Positions 23,546-32,422 of a stretch of DNA of 64,000 nucleotides are shown piece after piece. Source of the DNA: Klenkia marina (GTDB lineage: Bacteria; Actinomycetota; Actinomycetes; Mycobacteriales; Geodermatophilaceae); the NCBI RefSeq assembly GCF_900101025.1, contig NZ_FMUH01000002.1, positions 124,001-188,000 on the forward strand, written 5' to 3'. The position numbers and the translations under genes were made by a program. The notes beneath the pieces were generated by a model. The model had not been told where the DNA came from. It searched no databases and saw only the letters and a list, made by a program, of their open reading frames with translations. Position 1 is the first letter of the stretch. Every line of letters starts with the position of its first letter.

Positions 23546-25693
23546 ATGGAGCACGGCACGACGGGCCGGCGGGGGACCCGTGGGGGACCGACCCTGCGCG
23601 GTCCGCTGACGGTGCTGGGCACCCTCGTGGTCATCGGCCTGGAGTTCGTCCTGCTGTTCGGCGTCCACCTGCGGTCCTCCCCGGTGGCCGACCAGCAGGT
23701 GGTCGTCGCCGAGGTCGCGGGTGCCCTGGGTGCCGGCGCCGACGTCGACCTGGCCGCGGCCGCCGACCGGCTGGCCGCTGCCGGGGCCGACCCGGCCCAG
23801 GTGCAGGACCTGCGCACGGCGGACGGCGACTCCGCCCGGTCCCGCGTCGCGGCGCTGGCCACCGAGCTCGCCGACGAGGACGCCGCGCTCGACGTGCAGG
23901 CCGGGCTGGCCTACGGGGGCATGCTCGTGCTGGCGTCGGCGGGCTGGATGGTCTGGTTCCGCCGCTTGGTCGCCCGGCACCGCCGGCTGCAGGCCGAGGT
24001 CACCGAGCAGGCGGCCATCGCCGCGGGCGAGAGCCGGCTGGCCGCCCTGGTGCGGCGCAGTGCCGACGTCGTCGTGGTGCTGGGCACCGACGGGCGGATC
24101 ACCTACGCCACCGACTCCGCGGCGGGCATGTTCGGCGTCCCGGTGACCGCCCTCGTCGGGTCCGGGGTGCACGAGCACCTGCGGCGCGCCGATGCAGAGG
24201 CGCTGGTCGCCCTGCTCGACGCCCGCCCCGAGGCCGACGCCGAGGTCGCCTTCCGGCTGGCGCGGGCCGGGGGCCGGGCCGTGCACGTCGAGGGCGTGCT
24301 CACCAACCTGCTCGACGACCCCGCCGTGACCGGCCTGGTGCTCACCCTGCGCGACGTCACGGGGCGGGTCGCGCTGGAGGAGCAGCTGACACACCAGGCG
24401 CTGCACGACCCGCTCACCGGGCTGTCCAACCGTCGGCTGTTCGGGGACCGGCTGGAGCACGGGCTGCGCCGCCGCGGCCAGCGCGAGCTGACCGTGGTGC
24501 TGTGCGACCTGGACGGCTTCGCCGACGTCAACGAGCGGTTCGGGCACGCGGTCGGCGACGCCCTCCTCGTGGAGGTGGCTGCGCGCCTCGCCGAGGTCGC
24601 CCGCGAGGGCGACACCGTCGCCCGGCTCGGCGGCGACGAGTTCGCGCTGCTGCTGGAGGACACCGGCCCCGACGGCGCCCGTGAGGTGGCCGAGCGGATC
24701 CACGCCCGGCTGGCCGCGCCGGTGGTGCTGGCCGGCCGCACGGTCGACGTGGGCGCCGGCATCGGGCTGGCCGCCGCGGGCGCCGCGGGTGCCACCGGTG
24801 AGGAGCTGCTGCAGCACGCCGGCGTCGCGGTGCACCACGCCAAGGACGGCGGGCGCGGCGGCACGGCGGTCTACGACCCCACCCTGCACTCCGCCGCGCT
24901 CGAGCGTCTCCAGCTGCGCGCCGACCTCGAGCGGGCGGTGGGGGCCGGCGAGCTGGTGCTGCACTTCCAGCCCAGCGTCGTGCTGGGCGAGGACGGTGGG
25001 CCCGCCCCCGTCCACGGGTTCGAGGCGTTGGTGCGCTGGCAGCACCCCACCCGCGGGTTGCTGGCCCCCGTGCACTTCGTGCCGCTGGCGGAGGAGTCGG
25101 GGCTGGTGGTCCCGTTGGGCACCTGGGTGCTCCGCGAGGCCTGCCGGGCCGCCGTGGCGCTGCACCGGCCCGGTCGCGCACCGGCGGTGATGTCGGTGAA
25201 CGTCGCCGTCGCCCAGCTGGCCGCCCCGGGGTTCGTCGAGCTGGTGCAGGCCGCGCTGGCCGACAGCGGGCTGGCCCCCCACCTGCTGGTCCTGGAGATC
25301 ACCGAGACCGCCGTCCTGGCCGGGGCCGACGTCGTCGCCCCGCTGCTGGCCCGGCTGCGCTCGACGGGCATCCGCATCGCCGTCGACGACTTCGGGACCG
25401 GGTACAGCTCCCTGTCCTACCTGCGCGACCTGCCCGTCGACGTCCTCAAGGTGGACAAGTCCTTCGTCGACCGGGTCGTCGACGACGAGCAGGGCGCGTC
25501 GGTCGCCAGGGCCATCATCTCGCTGGCCCGCTCGCTGGGCCTGGAGACGGTGGCCGAGGGGGTCGAGGAGCCCGCGCAGGCCGCGTGGCTGACGGCGGCC
25601 GGGGCCACCTACGGCCAGGGCTACCTGTGGTCGCGCCCGGTGCCGCTGGCCGAGGCGTCGGCCCTGCTCGAGGAGCCCGCCCTGGCCGTGTGA
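23546..25693 (+). CDS. Membrane PAS-GGDEF-EAL cyclic-di-GMP protein
   Basis: The 715-residue protein has an N-terminal transmembrane helix (about 18-40), an extracytoplasmic helical region of some 85 residues, a second helix (about 128-147) and a cytoplasmic PAS domain. The GGDEF domain keeps its active-site GGDEF at 362-366 and the EAL domain keeps EALVRWQHP at 493 and DDFGTGYSSLSYLRDLPVDVLKVDKSFV, so both synthesis and breakdown of cyclic di-GMP are possible. The start ATG 23546 follows AGGGAGGC. No other cyclic-di-GMP gene is nearby. Confidence 0.9.
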   Translation: MEHGTTGRRGTRGGPTLRGPLTVLGTLVVIGLEFVLLFGVHLRSSPVADQQVVVAEVAGALGAGADVDLAAAADRLAAAGADPAQVQDLRTADGDSARSRVAALATELADEDAALDVQAGLAYGGMLVLASAGWMVWFRRLVARHRRLQAEVTEQAAIAAGESRLAALVRRSADVVVVLGTDGRITYATDSAAGMFGVPVTALVGSGVHEHLRRADAEALVALLDARPEADAEVAFRLARAGGRAVHVEGVLTNLLDDPAVTGLVLTLRDVTGRVALEEQLTHQALHDPLTGLSNRRLFGDRLEHGLRRRGQRELTVVLCDLDGFADVNERFGHAVGDALLVEVAARLAEVAREGDTVARLGGDEFALLLEDTGPDGAREVAERIHARLAAPVVLAGRTVDVGAGIGLAAAGAAGATGEELLQHAGVAVHHAKDGGRGGTAVYDPTLHSAALERLQLRADLERAVGAGELVLHFQPSVVLGEDGGPAPVHGFEALVRWQHPTRGLLAPVHFVPLAEESGLVVPLGTWVLREACRAAVALHRPGRAPAVMSVNVAVAQLAAPGFVELVQAALADSGLAPHLLVLEITETAVLAGADVVAPLLARLRSTGIRIAVDDFGTGYSSLSYLRDLPVDVLKVDKSFVDRVVDDEQGASVARAIISLARSLGLETVAEGVEEPAQAAWLTAAGATYGQGYLWSRPVPLAEASALLEEPALAV

Positions 25694-25713
25694 GCCGTGC
25701 GGCGGCGCCGGCA

Positions 25714-25733
25714 CACTGCGTGGACGCGCAGTG
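25714..25733 (+). terminator. Small hairpin after GGDEF-EAL gene
   Basis: CACTGCG and CGCAGTG pair perfectly, flanked by GGCGCC on the left and GGCGCC on the right that can extend the stem. It follows the stop at 25693 by 20 bases and precedes the phosphatase gene on the same strand. Confidence 0.4.
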
Positions 25734-25796
25734 GCGCCCCGTGGGGCATGATCGCAGCGGCGGCTCACCGAGCCGGGGAGCGGGACGGGGGAGCAG

Positions 25797-27581
25797 GTGC
25801 CGGACCAGACCGCGACGCTGTTCACCCACGGCATCGACGACTCGATCCGCGAGCAGGTGCTCGCCACCGACTGGGCGGCGACCCCGCTCGGGCCGGTGAG
25901 CGGCTGGTCGGAGTCGCTGCGGGCCGCCGTCGGCATCTGCCTGAACAACCCCTTCCCCATGCTCGTCATGTGGGGCCCCGAGCTGGTCATGGTCTACAAC
26001 GCCGGCTACGCCCCGATCCTCGGCGAGAAGCACCCGTCGGCCATGGGCCGGCCGTGCGCCGAGGTGTGGGCCGAGCTGTGGCCGGTCATCCGCGACCGGC
26101 TCGACGGCGTGCTGGCCGGCACCGCCACCTACGACGTCGACCTGCCGCTGCTGATGAACCGGCACGGCTTCGACGAGGCCACCTGGTTCACCTTCTCCTA
26201 CTCGCCGATCGTGGAGCCCGACGGCCGGGTGGTGGGCGTGCTGAACACGACCACCGACACCACGGGTCGGGTGCTGGGCGCCCGGCGGCTCACCGCGCTG
26301 CAGGAGTTCTCCGCCATCGCCTCCAGCCGGCACGGCGACAGCGACCTCGCCGCCCGGGCCGCCATGGCCGCACTGGCCCGCGCCGCCGACGACGTCCCGT
26401 TCGGGCTGGTCTACCTGCTCGACCCCGACGGCGGGTCGGCGCACCTGGCGGCCACCACCTGGGCCGGGGGTGCGCCGGTCCCGCTGGTCGAGCGGCTGCC
26501 GTCCGGGTCGGTGGCCGACTGGGCGTGGGAGGCGCTGACCAGCGCCACCCGGCGGGTCACCACCGGCCTGGCCGAGCGCCTGCCGGGCATCGTCACCGGG
26601 CCGCCGGGGGCCGACCTGGCCGGCGCCGAGGTCGACACCGCCGTCGCCCTGCCGCTGGTGGTCGCCGGGCAGACGGAGCCGGTCGGCGTCCTGGTGGCCG
26701 GGGTGGCGCCGAACCTCCGGCTGGACGAGGACTACCTGGCCTTCCTCGAGCTGGCCGCGGGCCAGGTGGCCGCCGTGGTCACCGACGCCCAGGCCTACGA
26801 GGCCGAACGGCGGCGGGCCGCCGAGCGCGCCGAGGCCGCCCGCGAGGTCGCGCTCGCCGCCACCGAGGTGTCGGTGACCCTGCAGCGGTCGATCCTCGGC
26901 CCGGTCGAGCTGCCCGAGGGGTTCGCGGTCCGCTACGAGCCCGCCACCAGCGCGCTCGAGGTGGGGGGCGACTGGTACGACGTCGTCGAGCTGGCCCCGG
27001 ACGTCGTCGGCGTCGTCGTCGGCGACGTGGTGGGCCGGGGGCTGCCGGCCGCCGCGGTGATGGGCCAGCTGCGCAGCGCCGGGCGGGCCCTGCTGCTGGA
27101 GGCCAACGGACCCGCCCAGGTGCTCGGGGCCCTCGACCGCTTCGCCGCCCTGGTGCCGGGCGCGGCCTGCAGCACCGTGTTCTGCGCCGTGGTCGACCGG
27201 GCCGCCGGCACCCTGACCTACAGCAGCGCCGGCCACCTGCCCGCCGTCCTCACGCAGCTCGGCGGGGGCACCCGCCTGCTCGACGGCGCCCGCTCGCTGC
27301 CGCTGGCGGTGCTCCCCGACCGGGTGCGCCCCGAGGCCGTGGTCGCCCTGCAGCCCGGGGACACCCTGCTGCTCTACACCGACGGCCTCGTCGAGCGCCG
27401 CGACGAGGCCCTCGACGAGGGCATCGGCCGTGCGGTCACCGCCGTCGAGGACGGGCGGGCCCTCTCGCCCGACGTGCTCGCCGCGGTGCTCGTCGACCAG
27501 CTCATCGGCGACGCCCAGGACGACGACGTCGCCCTGCTGGTCTACCGGCACGGCGCGGAGGTGGCGTCGTCGGTCAGGTGA
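25797..27581 (+). CDS. PAS-GAF-SpoIIE protein phosphatase
   Basis: The 594-residue soluble protein has an N-terminal PAS-like domain (about 25-155, with FPMLVMWGPELVMVYNAGYAPILGEKHP), a GAF domain (165-330) and a PP2C/SpoIIE phosphatase (350-590). Metal-binding aspartates are seen in EVGGDWYDVVE, VVGDVVGRG, YTDGLVERR and DDDVALLVYR. It resembles the C-terminal half of the larger phosphatase at 15937 and is likely another input into a sigma-factor partner switch. Its stop overlaps the GTG of the next gene, suggesting a shared transcript even though the functions look unrelated. Confidence 0.87.
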   Translation: MPDQTATLFTHGIDDSIREQVLATDWAATPLGPVSGWSESLRAAVGICLNNPFPMLVMWGPELVMVYNAGYAPILGEKHPSAMGRPCAEVWAELWPVIRDRLDGVLAGTATYDVDLPLLMNRHGFDEATWFTFSYSPIVEPDGRVVGVLNTTTDTTGRVLGARRLTALQEFSAIASSRHGDSDLAARAAMAALARAADDVPFGLVYLLDPDGGSAHLAATTWAGGAPVPLVERLPSGSVADWAWEALTSATRRVTTGLAERLPGIVTGPPGADLAGAEVDTAVALPLVVAGQTEPVGVLVAGVAPNLRLDEDYLAFLELAAGQVAAVVTDAQAYEAERRRAAERAEAAREVALAATEVSVTLQRSILGPVELPEGFAVRYEPATSALEVGGDWYDVVELAPDVVGVVVGDVVGRGLPAAAVMGQLRSAGRALLLEANGPAQVLGALDRFAALVPGAACSTVFCAVVDRAAGTLTYSSAGHLPAVLTQLGGGTRLLDGARSLPLAVLPDRVRPEAVVALQPGDTLLLYTDGLVERRDEALDEGIGRAVTAVEDGRALSPDVLAAVLVDQLIGDAQDDDVALLVYRHGAEVASSVR

Positions 27582-28936
27582 TCGTGGTCGGCGCGGGGCC
27601 GGTGGGCCTCACCGCCGCGGTGCTGCTGGCCCGGCGGGGTCACCAGGTGGAGGTGCTCGAGCGGCGCACCGGGCCCTCGACGCTGCCCCGGGCGGTGCAC
27701 CTGGACGCTGAGGCGCAGCGCGTGCTGGCCGACGCCGGGGTGGACCTCGCCCGGATCAGCTCGCCCGGGGCCGGGTTGCGGCTGCTCGACGCCGAGCACC
27801 GGGTGCTCGCCGAGTTCCCGCGGGAGCCGGGGGCGGCGGCGATGTTCCACCAGCCCGACCTCGAGGAGCTGCTGCGCGCGGCGCTGGCGCAGGTGGGTGG
27901 GCGGCTGACGACGGGGGTGGAGGTGGTCGCCGTCCGGCCGCTGCGGGGCGGTGCGCAGGTGGTGACGGACCGGTCCGGACGGCTGCTGGACGCCGACGTG
28001 GTGCTCGGGTGCGACGGCGCGAGCAGCACCGTCGCCCGCGCCGTCGGGCCGCGGTACCGGACCCTCGCCCGGCCCGACCGCTGGCACGTCGTCGACCTGC
28101 TGGCGCCGGCCCCGCTGGACGTCTGGCCCGGCGTGCACCAGGTCTGCGACCCGGCCCGGGCGGCGACGTTCATGCCGGTGACCGGGCTGCGCTACCGGGC
28201 CGAGTTCCGGGTCACCGACCGCGACCTCGACCTGCCCGCCGAGCTGGCCCGCTTCGGCGCCCAGGACTGCGCGGTGGTGCGGTCGGTCGAGTACACCTAC
28301 GGCGCCCGCGTGGCCCGGCGCTGGCGCACCGGCCGGGTGCTGCTGTGCGGGGACGCCGCCCACCTCACCCCGCCGTTCATCGGGCAGGGCCTGGGCCTGG
28401 GGTTGCGCGACGTGCACCAGCTGGCCTGGAAGGTCGACGCGGTGCTGGCCGGTGCCCACGACGCCCTGCTGGACACCCACGGCCGCGAGCGCGCCGCGCA
28501 CGCCCGGTCGCTCGTGCGGCTGGCCGCGTTCACCGGCTGGTTGATGACCGCCGGTGGCCCGCGGGCCGCCCGGGTGCGCCGGCTGGTGGCCCGGCTGCTG
28601 CCGCGCACGCTGCTGGCGGCCGGCACCCCGCCGCTGCGACGCGGGCCGTGGGTGCGCCGTCCGCGCGTGGGGCCGGCGCACGGGGTGGGCCGGCTGCTGC
28701 CCGACGTGCCGGTGCGCCGCCGGCGGTTGCACGACCTGCTCGGGCCGGGGTGGGCGCTGCTGGTGTGCACCACCGAGGTGCCCGCGCTGCCGGCGCTGCC
28801 CGGTGGGGCGCGGCCGCGGGTGCTGCACCGGGGCGCGCTGCCCGACCTGGGCCCGGCGCTGCGCGACCGCTGGGTGCTGGTGCGCCCCGACCGTGTGGTG
28901 GCGGCGGTCGGTCCACGGGCAGGATCGCGGGCATGA
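27578..28936 (+). CDS. FAD-dependent aromatic-type monooxygenase
   Basis: The 452-residue protein begins with the dinucleotide fold VIVVGAGPVGLTAAVLLARRGHQVEVLERR and has the DG motif in VLGCDGASSTVARAVG and the FAD-binding GD motif in VLLCGDAAHLTPPFIGQGLGLGLRDVHQLAWK, as in MhpA/PheA-type hydroxylases. It should hydroxylate an organic ring or similar substrate with NAD(P)H and O2. The thioredoxin-like C-terminus seen in longer family members is reduced to about 50 residues. GTG 27578 overlaps the previous stop and its own stop overlaps the next start. Confidence 0.85.
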   Translation: MIVVGAGPVGLTAAVLLARRGHQVEVLERRTGPSTLPRAVHLDAEAQRVLADAGVDLARISSPGAGLRLLDAEHRVLAEFPREPGAAAMFHQPDLEELLRAALAQVGGRLTTGVEVVAVRPLRGGAQVVTDRSGRLLDADVVLGCDGASSTVARAVGPRYRTLARPDRWHVVDLLAPAPLDVWPGVHQVCDPARAATFMPVTGLRYRAEFRVTDRDLDLPAELARFGAQDCAVVRSVEYTYGARVARRWRTGRVLLCGDAAHLTPPFIGQGLGLGLRDVHQLAWKVDAVLAGAHDALLDTHGRERAAHARSLVRLAAFTGWLMTAGGPRAARVRRLVARLLPRTLLAAGTPPLRRGPWVRRPRVGPAHGVGRLLPDVPVRRRRLHDLLGPGWALLVCTTEVPALPALPGGARPRVLHRGALPDLGPALRDRWVLVRPDRVVAAVGPRAGSRA

Positions 28937-30132
28937 GCCTCGACGTCGCCGCCCTCCGCTCGCTGTTCCCCGCGCTGCAGGGCGGGGCCGCGCACTTCGA
29001 CGGCCCCGGCGGCACCCAGGTGCCCACGCCGGTGGCCGACGCCGTGCACGCCGCGCTGGTGCAGCCGACGGCCAACCGCGGCATGACCACCCAGGCCGAG
29101 CGCAACGCCGACGACGTCGTGGTCGGGGCCCGCCGGGCGGTGGCCGACCTGGTGGGCGGGCAGTCCGGCGGGGTCGTGTTCGGCCGCAGCGCCACCCAGC
29201 TCACCTACGACCTGGCCCGCACCCTGTCGGCCGGCTGGGGTCCCGGTGACGAGGTGGTGGTCACCCGCCTCGACCACGACGCGAACATCCGCCCGTGGGT
29301 GCAGGCGGCCGAGCGGGCCGGGGCGACCGTGCGGTGGGTGGAGTTCGACCCGGCCACCGGTGAGCTGACCGCCGACGACGTCGCGGCCGTGGTCTCCGAC
29401 CGCACCCGGCTGGTGGCCGTCACCGGGGCCTCCAACCTCATCGGCACGCGTCCGCCGCTGTCCCGCATCGCCGGGGTCGTGCACGCGGCCGGGGCGCTGT
29501 TCCACGTGGACGGCGTGCACCTGACCGCGCACGCCCCGGTGGACCTCGCCGACCTGGGCTGCGACACGTTCGTCTGCTCGCCGTACAAGTTCCTCGGCCC
29601 GCACTGCGGCGCGCTCGTCGCCGACCCGGCCTTCCTGGCCACGCTGCACCCGGACAAGCTGCTGCCCTCGACCGACGCGGTGCCCGAGCGGTTCGAGCTG
29701 GGCACGCTGCCCTACGAGCTGCTGGCCGGCACCACCGCCGCGGTCGACGTCCTCGCCGGGATCGCCGGCCCCGACGGCACCCGCCGCGAGCGGCTGCTGG
29801 CGGCGATGCACCTGGTCGAGGCGCACGAGGACGCGCTGCGGGTCCAGCTGGAGACGGCGCTGGCCGCGCTGCCCGGGGTGACGCTCCGGTCCCGGGCGGC
29901 CGAGCGGACGCCGACGCTGCTGGTCACCTTCGAGGGTCGGGACGCCGCCGACGCCTACCGCTACCTGGCCGCGCGCGGGGTGAACGCGCCGGCGGGGTCG
30001 TTCTACGCGCTGGAGTGCTCGCGCTGGCTGGGTCTGGGCGACACCGGCGGCCTGCGCATCGGCCTGGCCCCCTACAGCGACCAGACCGACGTGGATCGCC
30101 TGGTGGACGGCCTGCGCGGCTTCCTCGCCTGA
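28933..30132 (+). CDS. Cysteine-desulfurase-like class V aminotransferase
   Basis: The 399-residue PLP enzyme has the internucleotide pattern FDGPGGTQVPTPVADAV near the start, HVDGVHLTAHAPVDL as the cofactor-contacting strand and CSPYKFLGPHCG with Lys219 as the likely Schiff base. This belongs to the cysteine desulfurase-like group (TIGR01976 type) rather than true SufS or IscS, and has no conserved catalytic Cys loop that I can place. ATG 28933 overlaps the stop of the monooxygenase gene. The two may act in one pathway, but the substrate is unknown. Confidence 0.82.
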   Translation: MSLDVAALRSLFPALQGGAAHFDGPGGTQVPTPVADAVHAALVQPTANRGMTTQAERNADDVVVGARRAVADLVGGQSGGVVFGRSATQLTYDLARTLSAGWGPGDEVVVTRLDHDANIRPWVQAAERAGATVRWVEFDPATGELTADDVAAVVSDRTRLVAVTGASNLIGTRPPLSRIAGVVHAAGALFHVDGVHLTAHAPVDLADLGCDTFVCSPYKFLGPHCGALVADPAFLATLHPDKLLPSTDAVPERFELGTLPYELLAGTTAAVDVLAGIAGPDGTRRERLLAAMHLVEAHEDALRVQLETALAALPGVTLRSRAAERTPTLLVTFEGRDAADAYRYLAARGVNAPAGSFYALECSRWLGLGDTGGLRIGLAPYSDQTDVDRLVDGLRGFLA

Positions 30133-30141
30133 GCCCGCGCG

Positions 30142-30213
30142 GGGTGGCCGGACATTCCCCGCGGTCCGCGCACAGACCGCCAGCCGGCCACCGTGCAGGA
30201 TGTCCGGCCACCC
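30142..30213. repeat. Two-tier inverted repeat
   Basis: GGGTGGCCGGACAT (30142-30155) and ATGTCCGGCCACCC (30200-30213) are perfect 14-base outer arms. Inside is a small stem, GCGGTC/GACCGC (30161-30180). The element fills most of the 99-base space between two same-strand genes. Confidence 0.6.
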
Positions 30214-30231
30214 GCCCGGCATGCTGGACCG

Positions 30232-31173
30232 GTGCCCCTCACCACCGACGACGTCGCCGCGGCCGCCGCCCGGACAGCCGGGGTGGTGCGACCGGTGACC
30301 CTCCTCCCCGCCGACCGGCCCCACCACTGGTTCGCCGCCGAGTTCCTCCAGCACACCGGGACGTTCAAGGCCCGGGGAGCGGCGAACCTGGTCGCCCAGC
30401 ACGTCGACGCCGGCACCATGCCCGAGGCGGGGGTGGTCATCGCCTCCGGCGGCAACGCGGGTCTGGCCTGCGCCTGGGCCGCCGCTCGGCACGGGGTCCC
30501 CGCCACCGTCTTCGTCCCCGGGACGGCGCCCGCGGTGAAGGTCGACCTGCTCCGCGACCTCGGCGCCCGCGTCGTCCAGGTGGGCACCGAGTACGCGCAC
30601 GCCGCCGACGCGGCGACCGACCACGTGGCGGCCAGCGGGGCCCTCGCCTCGCACGCCTACGACCACCCGCTGGTCGCCGCCGGCGCCGGGACCCTGTTCG
30701 CCGAGGTGCTCGAGGCGGCCCGGGGCGCGGTGGACACCGTCGTGGTCGCGGTCGGCGGTGGAGGTCTCCTGGCCGGGGTCGCCACCGTGGCGGCGTCGGC
30801 CGGCGTGCGCGTCGTGGCCGTGGAACCGGTGGGCTCCCAGGCCTTCGCCGCCGCGCTGGCCGCGGGGCGACCGGTCGACGTCCCGGTGCGGTCGGTGGCC
30901 GCCGACGCACTGGATGCCCGGCGCGTGACCCCGCTGGCACTGGCGGCCGCGGCGCAGGCCGACGTCGTCCCGGTGCTGGTCGAGGACGACGCGATCGTGG
31001 CCGCGCGCCGGCAGCTGTGGTCCGGGCACCGGGTGGCGGTGGAGCACGCGGCGGCCGCCGCGCACGCGGCGCTGGTGACGGGCGGGTACCGCCCGGCCGA
31101 CGGGGAACGTGTGGTGACCGTCCTCTGCGGCGCGAACACCGACCCGGCCACCCTGGCGACCCCGGCCCCCTGA
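30232..31173 (+). CDS. Threonine/serine dehydratase-like PLP enzyme
   Basis: The 313-residue protein is fold-type II: Lys46 in TGTFKARGAANL is the Schiff-base lysine, SGGNAGLACAWAA binds the substrate and GGGGLLAGVA binds the phosphate. No C-terminal ACT regulatory domain is present, so it is of the short catabolic type acting on serine, threonine or a hydroxy-amino acid. Start GTG 30232 gives the best length. It is convergent with mftR, with 22 bases between stops. Confidence 0.85.
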   Translation: MPLTTDDVAAAAARTAGVVRPVTLLPADRPHHWFAAEFLQHTGTFKARGAANLVAQHVDAGTMPEAGVVIASGGNAGLACAWAAARHGVPATVFVPGTAPAVKVDLLRDLGARVVQVGTEYAHAADAATDHVAASGALASHAYDHPLVAAGAGTLFAEVLEAARGAVDTVVVAVGGGGLLAGVATVAASAGVRVVAVEPVGSQAFAAALAAGRPVDVPVRSVAADALDARRVTPLALAAAAQADVVPVLVEDDAIVAARRQLWSGHRVAVEHAAAAAHAALVTGGYRPADGERVVTVLCGANTDPATLATPAP

Positions 31174-31195
31174 CCGGGCGTCTGCGGCCGCGGTC

Positions 31196-31780
31196 CTACC
31201 GGAGGGTCGGGAAGCCGGCGGCGAGCTGGTCGAAGGCGGCGTGCAGGTCGTCGGCCAGCGAGCCGTCGCCGGCGAGCCAGGTCTCGAAGGCGGTCGTGGC
31301 CGCGGCGCGGGTGCTCAGCGCGACCAGCCGGGGCACGAGCGCGCCGGGCCGGTCGCCGGTGCGGCGGGCGACGTGCTCGGCCACCACCCGGTCGACGTCG
31401 GCGTAGCGCACCTGCGAGTGGGCCTGCAGCGCCGGCTCGGTGAGGATCAGCCGCATGCGCTCGCGCAGCAGCGGCAGGTCGGCACCGGGGTAGTCGTTGA
31501 CCTCGACGTAGGCCGCGCAGATCGAGGCGAGGACGGGCTGGTCGTCCGACGTGGCGGCCAGCAGCTCCTGGAGCCGCTGCACGTGGCCGTGGAAGTCGCC
31601 CCACACGGCGTCGGCCTTGGTGGCGAAGTGCCGGAAGAAGGTGCGCCGGCTGATCCCGGCGGCGTCGGCGACCTCGTCGGCGGTGACCGTCTCGAAGTCG
31701 CGGCGGGTGAACAGCTCGAGCGCGGCGGCCTCGATGCGGGCGCGGGTGATCCCGCGCGGGTCGACGACGGCTCCGGTCAC
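31196..31780 (-). CDS. mftR: Mycofactocin system TetR-family regulator MftR
   Basis: The 194-residue protein has a TetR helix-turn-helix at about 10-57, ARIEAAALELFTRRDFETVTADEVADAAGISRRTFFRHFATKADAVW, and a helical ligand-binding domain. It is divergent from mftA, the position of MftR, which in mycobacteria represses the mft operon and responds to long-chain acyl-CoA. GTG 31780 is preferred because it leaves the 17-bp palindrome at 31840 upstream; an in-frame ATG at 31846 would start inside that palindrome. Confidence 0.88.
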   Translation of the reverse strand: MTGAVVDPRGITRARIEAAALELFTRRDFETVTADEVADAAGISRRTFFRHFATKADAVWGDFHGHVQRLQELLAATSDDQPVLASICAAYVEVNDYPGADLPLLRERMRLILTEPALQAHSQVRYADVDRVVAEHVARRTGDRPGALVPRLVALSTRAAATTAFETWLAGDGSLADDLHAAFDQLAAGFPTLR

Positions 31781-31832
31781 GCCCCGATCATGCTCCGCGG
31801 GGCCGGGGCCGTGACCGGCGACACCCTTCCCC

Positions 31833-31862
31833 TTGTGGGGTGGCACTCGGTGCCACTAGCGT
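31833..31862 (+). promoter_or_regulatory. mftA promoter with embedded palindromic operator
   Basis: A -35 TTGTGG (31833-31838) and -10 TAGCGT (31857-31862) are 18 bases apart. All but one of those bases are a palindrome with 7-bp arms, GTGGCAC TCG GTGCCAC (31840-31856). A repressor dimer there would block RNA polymerase directly. MftR, encoded divergently next door, is the obvious candidate. Confidence 0.75.
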
Positions 31863-31899
31863 CGGCGCTGTCCGTGACCCAGCTCACCTGGAGGCACCC

Positions 31900-32010
31900 G
31901 TGCCCGAGCAGACCGAGACCGAGACCCCCGCCCCCGCCGCCGAGGAGGTCCTGACCGAGGACAGCCTGGTGGAGGAGGTCTCCATCGACGGCATGTGCGG
32001 CGTGTACTGA
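31900..32010 (+). CDS. mftA: Mycofactocin precursor peptide MftA
   Basis: The 36-residue peptide ends in IDGMCGVY, the invariant tail of MftA, whose terminal Val-Tyr pair becomes the mycofactocin core. The acidic leader (EEVLTEDSLVEEV) is what MftB binds. GTG 31900 follows GGAGG at 31890-31894 with 5-base spacing. It lies 38 bases after the -10 element and is followed 4 bases later by mftB. It is shorter than most automatic gene finders accept. Confidence 0.97.
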   Translation: MPEQTETETPAPAAEEVLTEDSLVEEVSIDGMCGVY

Positions 32011-32014
32011 GCCG

Positions 32015-32422
32015 TTGGCCGACACCCTCGTGACCGGGCCCGACGCGGGCCCGGTCACGATCCCCGCGGACGAACTCCCCTTCGACCCCTCCCTGCCCTG
32101 GCGGAAGTCGGGCTCGGTGGCGCTGCGCCCGGAGCCGTTCGGTGCGCTGGTCTACCACTTCGGCAACCGCAAGCTGTCGTTCCTGAAGTCCCAGGCGCTG
32201 GTCGCGGTCGTGACGGCGCTCGAGGGGCACCCCGACGTCGCCAGCACCCTGCGTGCCTGCGACGTGCCCGAGGCCCAGCACCCGGCGTACGTGACCGCGC
32301 TCGCGACCCTGTCGCGTTCCCAGATGATCGAAGCAAGGACCTCGGTGCCCCCCACCACGAGCGAGCTCGCGGCGGGCCCCTGCACCGAGGCCGACGAGCG
32401 ACCGGAAGAAGGCCCTTCCTGA
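32015..32422 (+). CDS. mftB: Mycofactocin biosynthesis chaperone MftB
   Basis: The 135-residue protein is PqqD/RRE-like: LRPEPFGALVYHFGNRKLSFLKSQALVAVVTALEGHPDVASTLRACDV is the winged recognition element that delivers MftA to the radical SAM enzyme. After about residue 90 comes a less ordered tail. TTG 32015 is the first start; GTG 32030 is possible. Its stop overlaps the ATG of mftC (TGATG), as expected for proteins made in balance. Confidence 0.92.
   Translation: MADTLVTGPDAGPVTIPADELPFDPSLPWRKSGSVALRPEPFGALVYHFGNRKLSFLKSQALVAVVTALEGHPDVASTLRACDVPEAQHPAYVTALATLSRSQMIEARTSVPPTTSELAAGPCTEADERPEEGPS

Noticed and set aside
29499-29514. TGTTCCACGTGGACGG as a fourth parS-like site
   Set aside because: The right arm breaks down after GTGGA and the codons are the usual ones, so it looks like ordinary coding sequence.
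28933-30132. Calling the enzyme SufS or IscS
   Set aside because: It has the PLP lysine but I cannot place the catalytic Cys loop, and no Fe-S assembly genes are adjacent.
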